DNA of 64,000 bases, from assembly GCF_964355755.1 (NCBI RefSeq), contig NC_092672.1, forward strand, positions 24,050,501 through 24,114,500, in the 5' to 3' direction. The position numbers were made by a program, and so were the translations under genes. Numbering within the stretch: the first letter of the stretch is position 1; every line of letters starts with the position of its first letter. Below the pieces are notes generated by a model that was given only the letters and a program-made list of their open reading frames with translations, was not told the origin of the DNA and searched no databases. Source of the stretch: Antedon mediterranea. Taxonomy: Eukaryota; Echinodermata; Crinoidea; Comatulida; Antedonidae. Positions 44,380-56,598 of the stretch are shown one piece after another.

Positions 44380-45104
44380 CTTTTTACTCAATAGTGTCCA
44401 GATGGAGGAGGAGAAAATGAGTAAGTCCTAGACTCGGGTACCCCGAGTAAAAAATTGAGATTCGGTATAATAATGATAAAATAGTATTTTGCATTATAAG
44501 ATGGTTTGTTTAATTCTTTGATAAAATTGTATAGTTTTACATTGATAAAGTCATTTTGAACATAATATTGCAAACCTTGTTTGCTTTTTTACCTAAAATG
44601 GTAATTCATGTTGGTTTGTTGTTCAACTAAATGATAAAAACAAAGGAAACACTATTGTCATGCTATGTTGTAATTGGTATAGAATCCATTGAATTGTACT
44701 TGTTATCACTATATAAATAATGATATAAAAGTGTTTGGTCTTCTGTACAACAACCACTTGCATTCAACTTTTGAAGAGGAAACGTTGCATTAGATTTTTT
44801 GGATTTCTTTTATTTTAGCATTACCACTGTAAGTGTACATAGTACTTGTAGGTCTAAATAATGTTATAATTTTATTTGATAGAGGAAGCATTATTTAAAG
44901 AAATTGTTGATAGAGTAGAAATTGGATTGTATATGTACTGTATTTCAACATGTTTAGCACTTGTAGTATTTATGTATTTATTAATGCACTATCATGTTTA
45001 CTCTATAAACTCTACAAACCTTTATTTAAATTGAGAAATTGTCTTTTTTTATGTTATTACATTGTTAACCCTTTTTTGCTTTGTTTTTTGTAAATCAATT
45101 GCAG
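44380..45104. other. Upstream region of gene 2
   Basis: AT-rich. It holds the weak TATA candidates near 44724 and ends in a good T-rich acceptor at 45104. A 5' UTR exon is expected here but cannot be placed. Confidence 0.4.
44710..44770 (+). promoter_or_regulatory. Possible TATA-box promoter for gene 2
   Basis: TATATAAATA (about 44709) and TATAAAAG (about 44724) lie 335-350 bases before the first coding exon, on the right strand. A transcript from about 44755 would need a splice to 45105. AT-rich DNA gives many such matches, so this is weak. Confidence 0.2.
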
Positions 45105-45162
45105 TACAATGGATCAACTGAAAAAAAAACTTGTTGCTATATGCACCTTCAATGGCATTGAG
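45105..45162 (+). CDS. Gene 2 first coding exon
   Basis: The exon spans 45105-45162, with ATG at 45109 in context ACAATGG. It encodes MDQLKKKLVAICTFNGIE in phase 0 up to GAG/GTAGGT. The last 35 nt and the start of the intron are copied in tandem six more times downstream (45207-45631). Confidence 0.65.
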
Positions 45163-48100
45163 GTAGGTACTGTTACCTTTACACTGTTTTAGGATAATAC
45201 ATAAAGAACTTGTTGCTATATGCACCTTCAATGGCATTGAGGTAGGTACTGTTACCTTTACACTGTTTTGAATAATACATTAAAGAACTTGTTGCTATAT
45301 GCACCTTCAATGGCATTGAGGTAGGTAGCTTGGCACTGTTTTGAATAATACATTAAAGAACTTGTTGCTATATGCACCTTCAATGGCATTGAGGTAGGTA
45401 TTGTAGCTTGGCACTGTTTTGAATAATACATTAAAGAACTTGTTGCTATATGCACCTTCAACTGCATTGAGGTAGGTACTGTAGCTTGGCACTGTTTTAG
45501 GATAATACATTAAAGAACTTGTTGCTATATGCACCTTCAATTGGCATTGATGTAGGTACTGTAGCTTTACACTGTTTTAGGATAATACATTAAAGAACGT
45601 GTTGCTAAATGCACCTTCAATTGGCATTGAGGTAGGTACTGTAGCTTTATTACTGTTTTAGGATAATACATTTTAACTAGCAACAATTAACTTAAAAGTA
45701 ATTAATGCTTTGGAAACAAAAGAGAAATAAAATAAGTACTAATTAACAAACACAATTGTTGCCCATGACAGTGACTTATTTGTATTAGTAAATAAATTTG
45801 TATAAAATATATCATCATATTCTTAATAATATGTATTTGCTCATTTGACTGGCACTTTTTATTATTATGTGGTTGTGAGGTCAAATTTATCTTAATATAT
45901 TATTTGACTACTATATAATGACTATATTAATACAACATACAAGTGATCACTGTTGTCTATTCTATATTCCTTGTGATAATTCCTTATATGATATTAATGC
46001 AATTGAATACTGTATTAATATACTATCTGTTCACATGTTTTTAGATGCCAAATATAGACCAAAGCAATCCTGTTGACATCTGTCAATATTTAATTCAATG
46101 TGAAGCACAGGACGTCCAGGATGAGGTAAACATCAGTTATTATTTCTTTCATTGTAATCGTTTTAGGATTACTCATAGTAATTTTCTTAATAAGGATATA
46201 AATTTATGTATAAATAATGTATATTTATTATATTTCTAGTTGAAACGTAGATTTGATAAAATTTTTGTCTTTTACAACGACAACATTTAGCGTTTACTAT
46301 CGAAATTTGTGGAATCACAGGGTATTTTCACACACTCGCGCTGTTCAACTGGATTCCGGGTCCTGTAACTTCCCGCAAAATGGCCGTTGGTGGCGAAATT
46401 CAATATTTTTATTCGTCGATAAGTCCAGAAAATGCAAATAAACGGCAAAATGAAAACTCTTGATATAATTTGAATTATGAAATAGGGAGGCTGAAATGAC
46501 AGGCTTTTACTTTACGTCTAATTCCAATTTGATTTTAGTTAGTAGTACTTAATTAGTTAGTAACTAATATTTATTTATTGTTGAAGGCCTTTACTTTTAC
46601 GTAAACTAGGCCTACAATGTGATTTTGCGAGCGCAGCGAGCAACTGTAGGCTGGGGACCGGCAAGAAGGCCCCTGGAAGCTTTGGCTCTCGACAGAGCAA
46701 TTTCGGTTGTTTTAATCAGCTTACACAGACATTTTTACCTACTAAAATCTGAGTTATGCAGAGAAATTATATAGTACACTACAGTATGGAAGTTATTAGT
46801 ACTGAAATACAGCTTTATTGTTACAACAAAGTACATTATATTAGGCTCTTAAATAATTTCTTGTCCTACTATAAACATTAAAAAACACATATGTAGGAGG
46901 CCTACGTACATGTACCAATTTAACTCGGCACCATTTTTATTCAAGTTTACACAATTGAAATTCTTTGGTTTAATCATGGACCTATAGGTCCATGGTTTAA
47001 TGAAAAATATTTCCAGGAAAAATGTATAAATACATAAATTATGTTGTTACAATGCATGATAAAAGTACAATTGGGCCCAAAAAGATTGAACTGAACTGAA
47101 TGTGATGTTGTGCGTCCTGAAAAACCCAGCCGAAGCACGCGATTGGTTAGTCAATTTTTCTGTCATAATATAATATTTATAACCATCATCTCTCAACAAT
47201 CTCTCAATCTCACGCTCAGTAAAATGACCAAAAAATCTGCTATAATTGATAATTAAATGCACAGTTTTGGAAGTGGGGCCTTTGTTTTTCAAGGGGAGGG
47301 GAGGGGTGGTTCGCTGGTAAAGGGGGGTTCGCCCCCCCCCCCCAAAAAAAAAAACCTGGTTACGGGCCTGGATATATAAGTAGGCTACGAAAGTTATTTG
47401 ATCATTTTGTTCCAAAATTAACAAGATGCTCTTGTCATGATTTATTGTGATACAAATGTTAAAGCACTGCTCACCCTGTCACCCACTTGATAAACTATGC
47501 TTTTGGTCTCTTGGTACGGTTTCAGTGATTGATGACCCCTATTCGGTTTCCTCCTGTGTGTAACATTTAGATAATAATATAATATATATTTATGTATACT
47601 GTTCTTTACTATTATATTAATTGCATCTTACGTTTTTATGATTAGTACCAATTGTTGTAAGTTTTTACATGACTACAGGAGAATTAATGTACATTTCGTT
47701 TACAAATAATTAAATATATTGAGGAACTTTTCATTGCCCTGGAAGCGATATTTTTGGCGTACATAATTTACAGACCACCATGAAACATCACAAAATCAAC
47801 ATGCATTACTCATCAGTCATATGCATATGTGTCACCCGGGCCTCTAATTCCAGAGGCGTTGGCCATGTTTTCGAGAACCATTTGGGTACACTCACTGGAG
47901 GGTGCGTGAGCGAAGCCTCTAGTTATTATAATTTGTCTCCTATATTCAGAATCATTTCAAAGATATTTAATTGTGTTTATATTATCCTCATCCTGCAGAT
48001 ACTGAAGTTGTTACATATAATCAAAGTACAGTCGTTTCAGTACATATTAGACAATGGTCATGTTCTGAATTATTTTAATCTTCATGTTTCGTGTTTTTGA

Positions 48101-51100
48101 GGGACAATACATCTTTAAAGTATCTCAATTATAAATACAGAACATAGGATAATTTAACTTTACTTCATTCTAATACTATTAAAAAAAATGAATATTATGG
48201 ATAATCATTAAACTGGACTGACATTACTGAAAAATATAAATATATTTTTTTAGCACTAATTTCTAAAAAGTTATATTAATCCTCAAAAGACAGTAAAATT
48301 GTATTTTCACTTTAAATCAACTTTTAGACAATTACAAAGCTGTATTTTTTATGAGGACACTTAAATGGTAATTTTAATTTTTAACATGTTAGGAATTTAC
48401 TAAAATGTAGATTGGGCTACCAAATGTTTATTATGTTTTAATGAATTTTCCAGTCATTTTTATTACCCTGTACATAAATTCTATTAATGTTTCCTGTAGG
48501 TAGTCTACAAGATGATTATTTTTTAGAGAAGGAAATGTATTTTGACTAATGTGATGTATCTTGAAAAAAAATCATAATTTACTTTTATTTATTTATATCA
48601 TGCGTCTGTCTTCTTCTGAGTTGTTTGTACACGCCGATTTCTGTATCAAATATGTCTAGGCCTAGGCCTGTATCAATTGCAATATCCTACGCCAGGAATG
48701 AACTGTTGCGGCTCAGGCGTCACGATAGCCCGAAACCTGAAGGCTATTGTCAGTTTCTACGGGAAGTCAAGTTAAGGAAAAAGGGTAAAGGTGGAGGTAT
48801 TCGAAAGCGCCTTAGAAAACGTAAGTCTAAACCTCCACTTCCATCGATGATTTTAGAAAATGTGAGATCTCCGTCAAATAAAATCGATGAACTCCGAGCA
48901 TGTTCTAAACACATGTTTGAATACAGAGAAGTTTCAGTGATGTGTTTCACAGAGGCATGGCTTAATAATAATATTATTGACAGCGAATTAGTACAAAGTA
49001 ATTTTGAATTAGCTAGAGTGGATAAAACGATAGAGTCGGAAAAAAAAACGAGGAAGATCAGGAGTATGTTTTTATATAAATAAAGCATGGTGTAGTAACT
49101 GGAGGATACGTAAACAACTCTGTACGCCGGATATAGAATTACTGACCATAAGTGCAAGACCCTTCTATCTACCACGAGAATTTTCTCAAATTTCCCTTAC
49201 AGTGTGCTACATACAGCCAAATGCAAATATTGATAATGCGAGTGAGACTATTTCCAGTACTGTTCACCGGTATGAAACAATGGCACCGGACGCTCCACAA
49301 ATAATTCTAGGAGACTTCAACAAATGCACTTTGAAGGATGTGCTACCTACTTATGAACAAGCAATCTCTGTAGAAACAAGAGGCAGTGCTACACTGGACT
49401 TATGCTACTGCAATGTGAAAAAAGCATACACAAGCAAAATCTGTTCAAAACTTGGAAATTCTGATCATAACAATATACATATTATGCCAAAATACAAGTC
49501 AAAAGTAAAACAGTCAAAACCCAGTAGTTATACAACAGCAGTTGTGGAGTACAGAGGTGGTTGAAAAGTTGCGTGGCTGTCTAGCATGTACTGATTGGGA
49601 TATTATGCTCGATGATGATGATACTCTTGATGTAAGTGTATCTACAATCTCAGCATACATATCCTTTTGTGTTGATATGGTTATACCTAAAGTAACAAAA
49701 AAGATGTATGCAAATGAAAAACCATGGAGCTCTAACCAACTAAGGAAACTGTTACAAGATAAGCGTATAGCGCATAGAGGAAAAGATACTCCTAAAGTCA
49801 AAGAAATTCAAAAGGAAATAAACAAGTATATAAAAAATAGCAAACTGAAATACAAAAAAACACTAGAAAATAAATTTAAAGACAAAAACCCTAAAGCAGC
49901 ATGGAAAGCAATTAAAACACTAACTGGCTACAAAGAAACCATATTGCGTGTACATGGAAGTGAGAACTTCGCTAATGACTTAAACAACTTTTTCTGTCGT
50001 TTTGAATCCGAGATATTAGTTACCAAAAATAAAAATGAAGTAAACAATGCAGTCATAAATGTAGTTGATGTGGGTAATGTATTCGCCAAAGTAAAGCCTG
50101 GTAAAAGTACTGGCCCTGATGGAATTGGAAATCGTGTTATTAAATACTGCAACCAAGGTAGGAGTTGGCACCGATATATGCCAAACTTTTTAATGAGAGT
50201 TTAGCAAGTGGTACAGTGCCCAACCAATGGAAAACGGCCTGTATCTTACGAATTCCCAAGGAACTTAATGACTATAGGCCAATAGCTATCACATCCAATG
50301 CTGGTAAGTGCCTAGAAAAGATTGTACTCAGGCAGTTGCTTGATGAGACCAATTTCTTTTCTCGATCCTCTCCAATTTGCCAATCAGAGTAATAGAAGTG
50401 TTGAAGATGCTGTGCTCTTCCACTTACATAATATTTACCAACATTTAGATGTGCCTAAATCATATGTAAGATGTTTGTATATAGATTTTTCTAGTGCTTT
50501 TAATACCGTTGAACCTGGTTCATTAGTAAGCAAACTTAAAGAAATGAACGTAAACGACACATTGACTTCATGGATATATAATTTCTTAACAAAAAGGTTC
50601 CAGTATGTTAAACTAAACGGTATTTTATCTGATAAAAGAACTGTTAGCATTGGCACGCCACAAGGGTCTGTTATCTCCCCAATGTTGTTTTCACTGTTCA
50701 CCAGCAGTTTCAGAGCCAATTCAAATGAATGTTGTATAGTAAAATATGCAGATGACACAGTCATCACTGGATACATTACTGGCAATGATGAAACAAGCTA
50801 TAGACAACTAGGATGTGATTTTTATCACTGGTGCTGCAATAACAACCTGAAACTAAACATAAAGAAAACAAAAGAAATGCAAATTGATTTTAGGAAAATT
50901 AAAGAACCCTTAGAACCTCTGATTATAAATGAAAATGAGATTGAAGTAGTAAATGAGTACAAATATCTGGGTTGTATAATTGACAATAAGCTAAATTGGA
51001 TAAACAATGTAAATAAAGCCACATGCAAAGCCAACCAAAGGAGGTTTATTTAAAAAAAAATGAAGTACCTACAAATTGACAAAACTATACTTAAATTGTT

Positions 51101-54100
51101 TTATAACTCTGTAATTCTCAGTGTAATACTTTTTTGTAATGTTTGTTTTTATGGTAATACAATGCAAAAAGATAAAATTTAACGTAATCGAATAGGAAAT
51201 AGAGCAATTAGACTAGTAGGAGAGCACTTACCTGATGTTGAATCCTTGTATAATGAAAATGTGTTAAAAAAAAGTAAAAAGTATCATTGATGTTGAAACA
51301 CATCCTTTTTACAAACAATTTGCCCTCATGAATTCTGACATAAGACTACGTGCACTTAATACCAAAACAAAACGGTTTAGGTGCTCTTTTGTACCTAATG
51401 CTATACACTTATATAACTCCAGAGTACAAAGATAAAATGTAACCGCTTTTGTTTATTTTTATAGCTCACGCACTCCGTAACTAATAGAATATATAAAAAT
51501 ATTTTGGGTCATTTTCTTGTAAAAGTTCTTATAGGACTGAATAGAAACATATACCTTCAGATTAATTTGAGCCCTATTTAAAGTTTGTCCAACTATTAGT
51601 TACGGAGTTATATGATATGTAGGTCAAAGGTCAAATATGCCAAAAATCATACTTCCAGCCATTTTTGGACAAACTTTTCCATTAGAACGAATATTAATAT
51701 GCATCTCCCAAATAATTTGACACTAAAATTATTTCATTTAATCTAAGCGTTGCAAAGATATGATCATTTTGTTTTCAATGGGTCAAAACATTCAAATTGA
51801 GGTCAGAGGTCAAAGATGAATTTTAGAAATTTGACAACATGGGTTTTTATAACCAGCATGATTCAAATATTCATAAAACACAATGTTTACACTTTCCCCA
51901 TGATCTGCACACGAAAATACATAGGGATCTGGACTAGAATGTAGATTTACAACATTTACACCATAGGCTTTGCACATTTCAATGCTATATTAAAAATAAT
52001 AATTCAGTTGTTTGATGGAAAATAAGTTTGTTAAGATCAATTGACCAGAACATATGATAGCTTAGTCATTTGGCAGGATTAACACAATTCTAACATTTTA
52101 ATGTTTTAATATTTCAATAGGATGGTACATCAGCATTGGGGTTGGCTGCATTATTTGGTAATATAAACATATGCAAAATATTGGTGGATGCTGGAGCTAA
52201 TGTGAACCTTAAAAATAAAGTAAGTCATTTTATATTATTTAACATTTCAAACAAGTAAAAGTTAATGTAATACTAATTCACTGCATATTTTGACAGCTAC
52301 ATTATTGTAAGAATAGGCAGAGTAGTATCAATAGTAACATGTTTATTCCCTGATATGTATAACTACAGATATGAAAATAATTACAAGTATGTACATTAAA
52401 ACTACAGTTTAAAAAAATTACACTTTTTTTTGTATTTAAACATTTGTTCTACCAAACATAGTGTAGTTGTGCAAGGAATGTTTATAAATAGCAATATATG
52501 AATTTAATTATTAAACATTTAAGTGTCTCCAAATAATAAGAGGAAAGATATGATTCAAGGTTTCCGTCTTTATTGGATCATCATCATCATGATCATCAGG
52601 AATGACAATAATTTCACAGGGAAACAATAATAATACAATGAAAGTATGCAAATGAGGAAAGATAAACAAAGTAATTACATATATGTAATAGTAATACCTT
52701 GATTTTAGTTTTAGATCTCAAATATTTTATTCTTAAAATCTATTTTTTAATTGAGCACTTTATACCTTTAAGCTTAAACTTGGCAAATGTTATAGTTTTT
52801 TGTTATAGGGCCTGTTTCTGCTCAGCAGAAATAATCGATTATTAACCGATTATTTTTTTAATCGATTATTTTTGTGCAGCAAAACGGTGCAAAATAAAAT
52901 AACCGATTAAAAATAACCGATTAAAAACACTCCGGAACAGTTTTGAGCTGCAACACAAATATCGATTATTGACAACACTTTGACCTCTAGAGTATGGTAA
53001 CCATCACTCACAGAGCATGCTGTTTATTTGGGCGATTGACGATCGACGATCAACAAAACAATGATGTGGACCGAACATTTGATTGTTATTATTTTTGAGG
53101 GAGAATTATACCGAGAGGATTCTGCATTACAAGTACACCGTTACATCTCTCCCAGTACAGGCTAACAATGTTTTGCATGTCCTTTTTTAGGCCTGTTGTT
53201 TTCGGTAGAAGTTATCCCAGCTACTAGGCTAGGCAGAGTAGAACCAACAACGAAACGAACTTTCTCGCCGACGTGCCTTTATTAATACATCATTATTCTG
53301 TTGTATGTAGGTAGTAGGCCTAGATGTTTATATTACAAATAATAAAGCTTTACGTAAGAGTTCAATTTTTTATTTTAAAATTTTAATTAAATTCAGACCT
53401 CTCCTGATAATCATGGGAGTTTCTTGATATTTCATTTCATCATCTGCTTTTCCGTAAAAAAAAAAGATTTCTGATTTTTTGGATAATTCAAAAAATGTCC
53501 TGACAATGTATATTTCTACTACTAGTATGAGAATAGATATAGATAAAGATAATAAAAAAACAAGAATATTGACTTGTAAGATATTTATAGTAAACTACTC
53601 AAGCCCGTAGCCAGGATTTTTAAAGGGGGGTTCTTTTTCAAAAGTATGAGAATAGATATAGATAAGATAATAGAAAACAAGAATATTTATAGTATTGCTT
53701 AATAGGGGACAATTCAGTCATTCAGCACTCGGGTAACAAACTCGCATGATGAATATACATGCTATCCTTCCCTATATATCAACTTCTGTAGTTTGGCCAT
53801 GCTATCCCTCCCTATATATATCAACTTCTGTAGTTTGGCCATGTTATCCCTCCATATATATATATCAACTTCTGTAGTTTGGCCATGTTATCCCTCCCTA
53901 TATATATCAACTTCTGTAGTTTGGCCATGCTATCCCTCCCTATATATATCAACTTCTGTAGTTTGGCCATGTTATCCCTCCCTATATATATCAACTTATG
54001 TAGTTTGGCCATGCTATCCCTCCCTATATATATCAACTTCTGTAGTTTGGCCATGCTATCCCTCCCTATATATATCAACTTCTGTAGTTTGGCCATGTTA

Positions 54101-56117
54101 TCCCTCCCTATATATATCAACTTCTGTAGTTTGGCCATGCTATCCCTCCCTATATATATCAACTTCTGTAGTTTGGCCATGCTATCCCTCCCTATATATA
54201 TCAACTTCTGTAGTTTGGCCATGCTATCCCTCCCTATATATATATCAACTTCTGTAGTTTGGCCATGCTATTCCTCCCTATATATATCAACTTCTGTAGT
54301 TTGGCCATGCTATCCCTCCCTATATATACCAACTTCTGTAGTTGGCCATGCTATCCCTCCCTATATATATATATCAACATCTGTAGTTTGGCCATGCTAT
54401 CCCTCTCTATATATATATTTCCAAGTTGTGAAGTCTGTACATTTTGCACATTGTACACTGAATCATTAATACATTAAAAAATAATTACCGTATTTATTTG
54501 AATAAATCTCCCTCTCCCTCATCCTAAAAATAAAAATAAACATTCCAAATAGAACATTGTTTGAAAACTACCCCCATCCTATGCATACACACAATATTGT
54601 ATTGTAACTCATTTTTATTTTTAGTAGAATTCATTATCTTCCATGATCTACATAATTACCAAATACTTGATCTATTTTTTAATGTATTTTTTCACTATTT
54701 TATATTAATTGTGTTTTTTTTCTTCATATCTAGTGATATTTATTTCATTATACAGGCTACCATAAAAAAAATGAATGCCTCTTTCAAATAAACGCCTCTC
54801 TCGCAAACACGCCCTTTTACAAACCATCTAAAACAGTAAATACCCTGGTGCTTTTAACAATTGTTTGATTTGCTAAAGCATTGAATCATCTATTTCTTAT
54901 GAAACCTGTTGCATGTTCCTTTTTGCCTTTTTAAAACTGTACAATAAAGCTAGGTGCATATTTTATAGGATACCCCATAAATTGAATAGTGAGAAAAAAT
55001 AAATAAAGACCATTTATTTCTTTTTAGAATAAATCAGCATCCTCAATATTTCTCACATTCAAAATCTAATTTGAATTATTAATTATTTATTATTATTATT
55101 ATTCCAAATTCTTCAATAGGCCTACTGTTTTGATATTTACAATCTTAAATTGAACGTTGCCAACTCTAAAGTTCTTGCAATTAACAGAACTTTCCAATTT
55201 AACTTTTTATTCATAATACTGTACAACATTTTTTAAATCAAATGTTCTACAGTAAATGTGACGAAAAAATAGTCTCTATTTGTTAGCTAAAATTTAAAAC
55301 CCAATGTGAGTTTGAAAGCAGAGGCTTGTTTTGTGTACTTAATATAAACTAATGTAGAAAAATACATATATTACAGTGGCTCAACTGTGGAGTTAAATTT
55401 GTTCTAGAATAGTATTTCTTGAGTTTATTAAATCATCAAGTAATTTGATAAACATTGAACAATAACAATTTATTTAAAAGTTGTTAAAAAATAAATGATA
55501 TGGTGATAGAGTGGAATAATTCTAGATACTATTAAGCCATTTCCATACAGTAATAGCCTTATTCAGTTTAATTAAAACTGTATATTTTAATTTTAATATG
55601 CAGTTTTTTTTAATTGTTTGTGTTCACGTTTATAATTTTTGAACAAATTTGTAGGTTTACAATCTAATTTTGAAGTGTGTATCCATATCTTTTATGTATT
55701 TTTGTGTAATATTTTCAAACTTTTAGCTATCCGTCTACTTATGTATTGGTATACCCAAAAATAAGTAGTTTAATCAAGTGTATGATACACTACACGAAAC
55801 AGTAGCTGTTATATTGGTTCGATGGGGTTTGCTATGTTTTTTGGAAGTTTGTGGGGTTTAGAAATTATTTTAAACCAAAAAATGATTTTTACCCCAAAAG
55901 TAAGTAAATTAGCAATGATCATACAGTTATCATTTTCAACTACATTTTGATAAATTTGTCTTTTAATACAGTAACAATACATCTACCTTTGTATAACATC
56001 TGTACTTAACATTTTCAGTATGGAATGTCACCTTTGCATATTGCTAGTAGAAAGGGACACAAGGATATCTGCCATTTTCTAATTGAAGCAGGATCCAATA
56101 TCCATCTTGTTAGTCAA
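45109..56117 (+). CDS. Gene 2: ankyrin-repeat protein, 5' part (4 coding exons, 3' incomplete)
   Basis: Four phase-0 exons are joined: 45109-45162 (start), 46045-46125, 52121-52219 and 56019-56117, 111 codons in all. The start ATG sits five bases inside an exon that begins after a strong acceptor (TCAATTGCAG at 45095-45104), so a 5' UTR exon lies upstream. The protein begins MDQLKKKLVAICTFNGIE, then a 27-residue helical linker, then two 33-residue ankyrin repeats. Both repeats are close to the consensus (DGTSALGLAALFGN..., YGMSPLHIASRKGHKD...). The gene continues past the right edge. Ankyrin repeats bind proteins; the partner is unknown. Standing next to a Roc-COR-death gene, it could be the N-terminal part of a related Ank-Roc-COR protein, but nothing in the window proves it. 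Confidence 0.75.
45128..45660. repeat. Tandem duplication of the gene 2 exon 1 end plus donor, 7 copies of about 79 bp
   Basis: The unit has 35 exon bases (AACTTGTTGCTATATGCACC, TTCAATGGCATTGAG) followed by GTAGGTACTGT...AATAATACATTAAAG. Exon-like pieces end at 45162 (the real one), 45241, 45320, 45393, 45471, 45551 and 45631. Each ends in a GTAGGT donor. Each is preceded by AAAG but by no pyrimidine tract, and 35 nt would shift the frame, so they are not likely exons. Confidence 0.9.
46045..46125 (+). CDS. Gene 2 exon 2: linker before ankyrins
   Basis: Acceptor CATGTTTTTAG, donor GAG/GTAAAC, 27 residues, phase 0-0: MPNIDQSNPVDICQYLIQCE then AQDVQDE. DICQYLIQCEAQDVQ resembles the second half of an ankyrin repeat. 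The exon begins with its own ATG, so it could alternatively be the first coding exon. Confidence 0.7.
46126..48600. other. Gene 2 intron, left part, with transposon traces
   Basis: 46411 shares ATTCGTCGATAAGTCCAGAA with 22511. 46626 has GCGAGCGCAGCGAGC. 47269-47372 ends in a C-run, an A-run and CCTGGTTACGGGCCTG, like a CAGGCCCGTAxCCAGG terminal repeat (a relative is at 53603). 47838-47920 is a small element with hairpin GCCTCTAATTCCAGAGGC and end GCCTCTAGTTA. No exon is found. Confidence 0.45.
48640..51440 (+). mobile_element. Rex1/CR1-like LINE, endonuclease plus reverse transcriptase, frameshifted
   Basis: Order of motifs: RIRRR-like GGIRKRLRKRKSKPPLP (48795), endonuclease start ILENVRSPSNKIDELRA and CFTEAWL, QIILGDFNKC (49285), TLDLCYCNVKKAY, GNSDHNN (49456), then KPGKSTGPDGIGN (50095), NDYRPIAITSNA (50265), LYIDFSSAFNTV (50477), GTPQGSVISP (50653), and YADDTVI (50744) with the RT catalytic Asp pair intact. 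The frame breaks near 49040 (poly-A run), 49560, 50155 and 50370, and stops multiply after 51053; the C-terminus can be traced to about 51440. It is a dead copy in the sense strand of gene 2 intron 2. Confidence 0.8.
51441..52120. other. Gene 2 intron, right of the LINE
   Basis: No gene or repeat is recognised. It ends at the acceptor of the first ankyrin exon. Confidence 0.4.
52121..52219 (+). CDS. Gene 2 exon 3: ankyrin repeat
   Basis: The exon is exactly 99 nt, phase 0-0, with acceptor TTTCAATAG and donor GTAAGT. It is one 33-residue repeat: DGTSALGLAALFGNINICK, then ILVDAGANVNLKNK. The TxLxLAA...GN...LVDxGANVN positions match the ankyrin consensus. Confidence 0.88.
52220..53760. other. 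Gene 2 intron 3, left part, with repeat ends
   Basis: 52808 begins GGGCCTGTTTCTGCT, like the TIR of the element at 14353, followed by palindromic AATCGATTATT units instead of ATACCGTATAT; no right end was found. 53603 carries GCCCGTAGCCAGGATTTTTA then a G-run, a transposon-like end. Two copies of AGTATGAGAATAGATATAGA stand at 53524 and 53643. Confidence 0.45.
53762..54420. repeat. 42-bp tandem repeat, about 15 copies
   Basis: The unit is TTTGGCCATGCTATCCCTCC plus CTATATATATCAACTTCTGTAG. Forty-two is divisible by three, so long repetitive ORFs stay open on both strands (up to 196 codons); these are artefacts inside a gene 2 intron. Confidence 0.95.
54421..56018. other. Gene 2 intron 3, right part
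   Basis: AT-rich DNA with short ORFs only; no supported feature before the ankyrin exon at 56019. Confidence 0.5.
56019..56117 (+). CDS. Gene 2 exon 4: ankyrin repeat
   Basis: The exon is exactly 99 nt, phase 0-0, with acceptor ATTTTCAG and donor GTAAGT. It is one repeat: YGMSPLHIASRKGHKDICHF, then LIEAGSNIHLVSQ, with a near-consensus SPLHIA...GHxxIxxFLIxAGxNI. The one-repeat-per-exon pattern predicts more such exons to the right of the window. Confidence 0.9.
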
Positions 56118-56598
56118 GTAAGTCATACAAACCTATTTATTTAGGTGCATATTGTGATTTTAAAGATATACCACTTTTGTTAAAGATGTTTAATTTTTTT
56201 AATAACAAACAATAATATATTTTAATATTATAGTTTCATTGAATTAATGTTTACATTTTTCATAGAATCTACAAACTCAAATTGAAGATCTTTAAAATAA
56301 ATGATTCTGTCTGATGTCTTATTGTTGTACAGTATTATAGAAAGAATCAGTTCCTCTTAGACCTTATCTTTTTTCATTATACTTATATTTTAACGATTTA
56401 CATTACTGTATATGTCGCTATTTTTTTATTCTTAGAAATTTTTTTTGGCGCATGATCATAATTGTGGCACTTTTTCTATAAACAATTTCATAGAGTTACG
56501 ATAAATAATATTAGTAAGGAGATTAATTGAATCAATTTTAAATAAAAACCTGTTTAATTTAAATTGATTCCCCTTTTATTTGTTATAATAATAATGAC
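56118..56598. other. Intron after the last visible exon
   Basis: AT-rich, no further ankyrin exon recognised. Confidence 0.4.

Noticed and set aside
45207-45631. Six exon-like copies as alternative cassette exons
   Set aside because: They lack a pyrimidine tract before AAAG, and 35 or 36 nt would mostly shift the frame. They are better seen as a tandem duplication; kept as a finding on decoy donors.
53793-54477. ORFs up to 196 codons on both strands (YPSLYISTSVVWPC-type repeats)
   Set aside because: They are produced by the 42-bp tandem repeat, which stays open in several frames because 42 is divisible by three. They lie inside an intron of gene 2.
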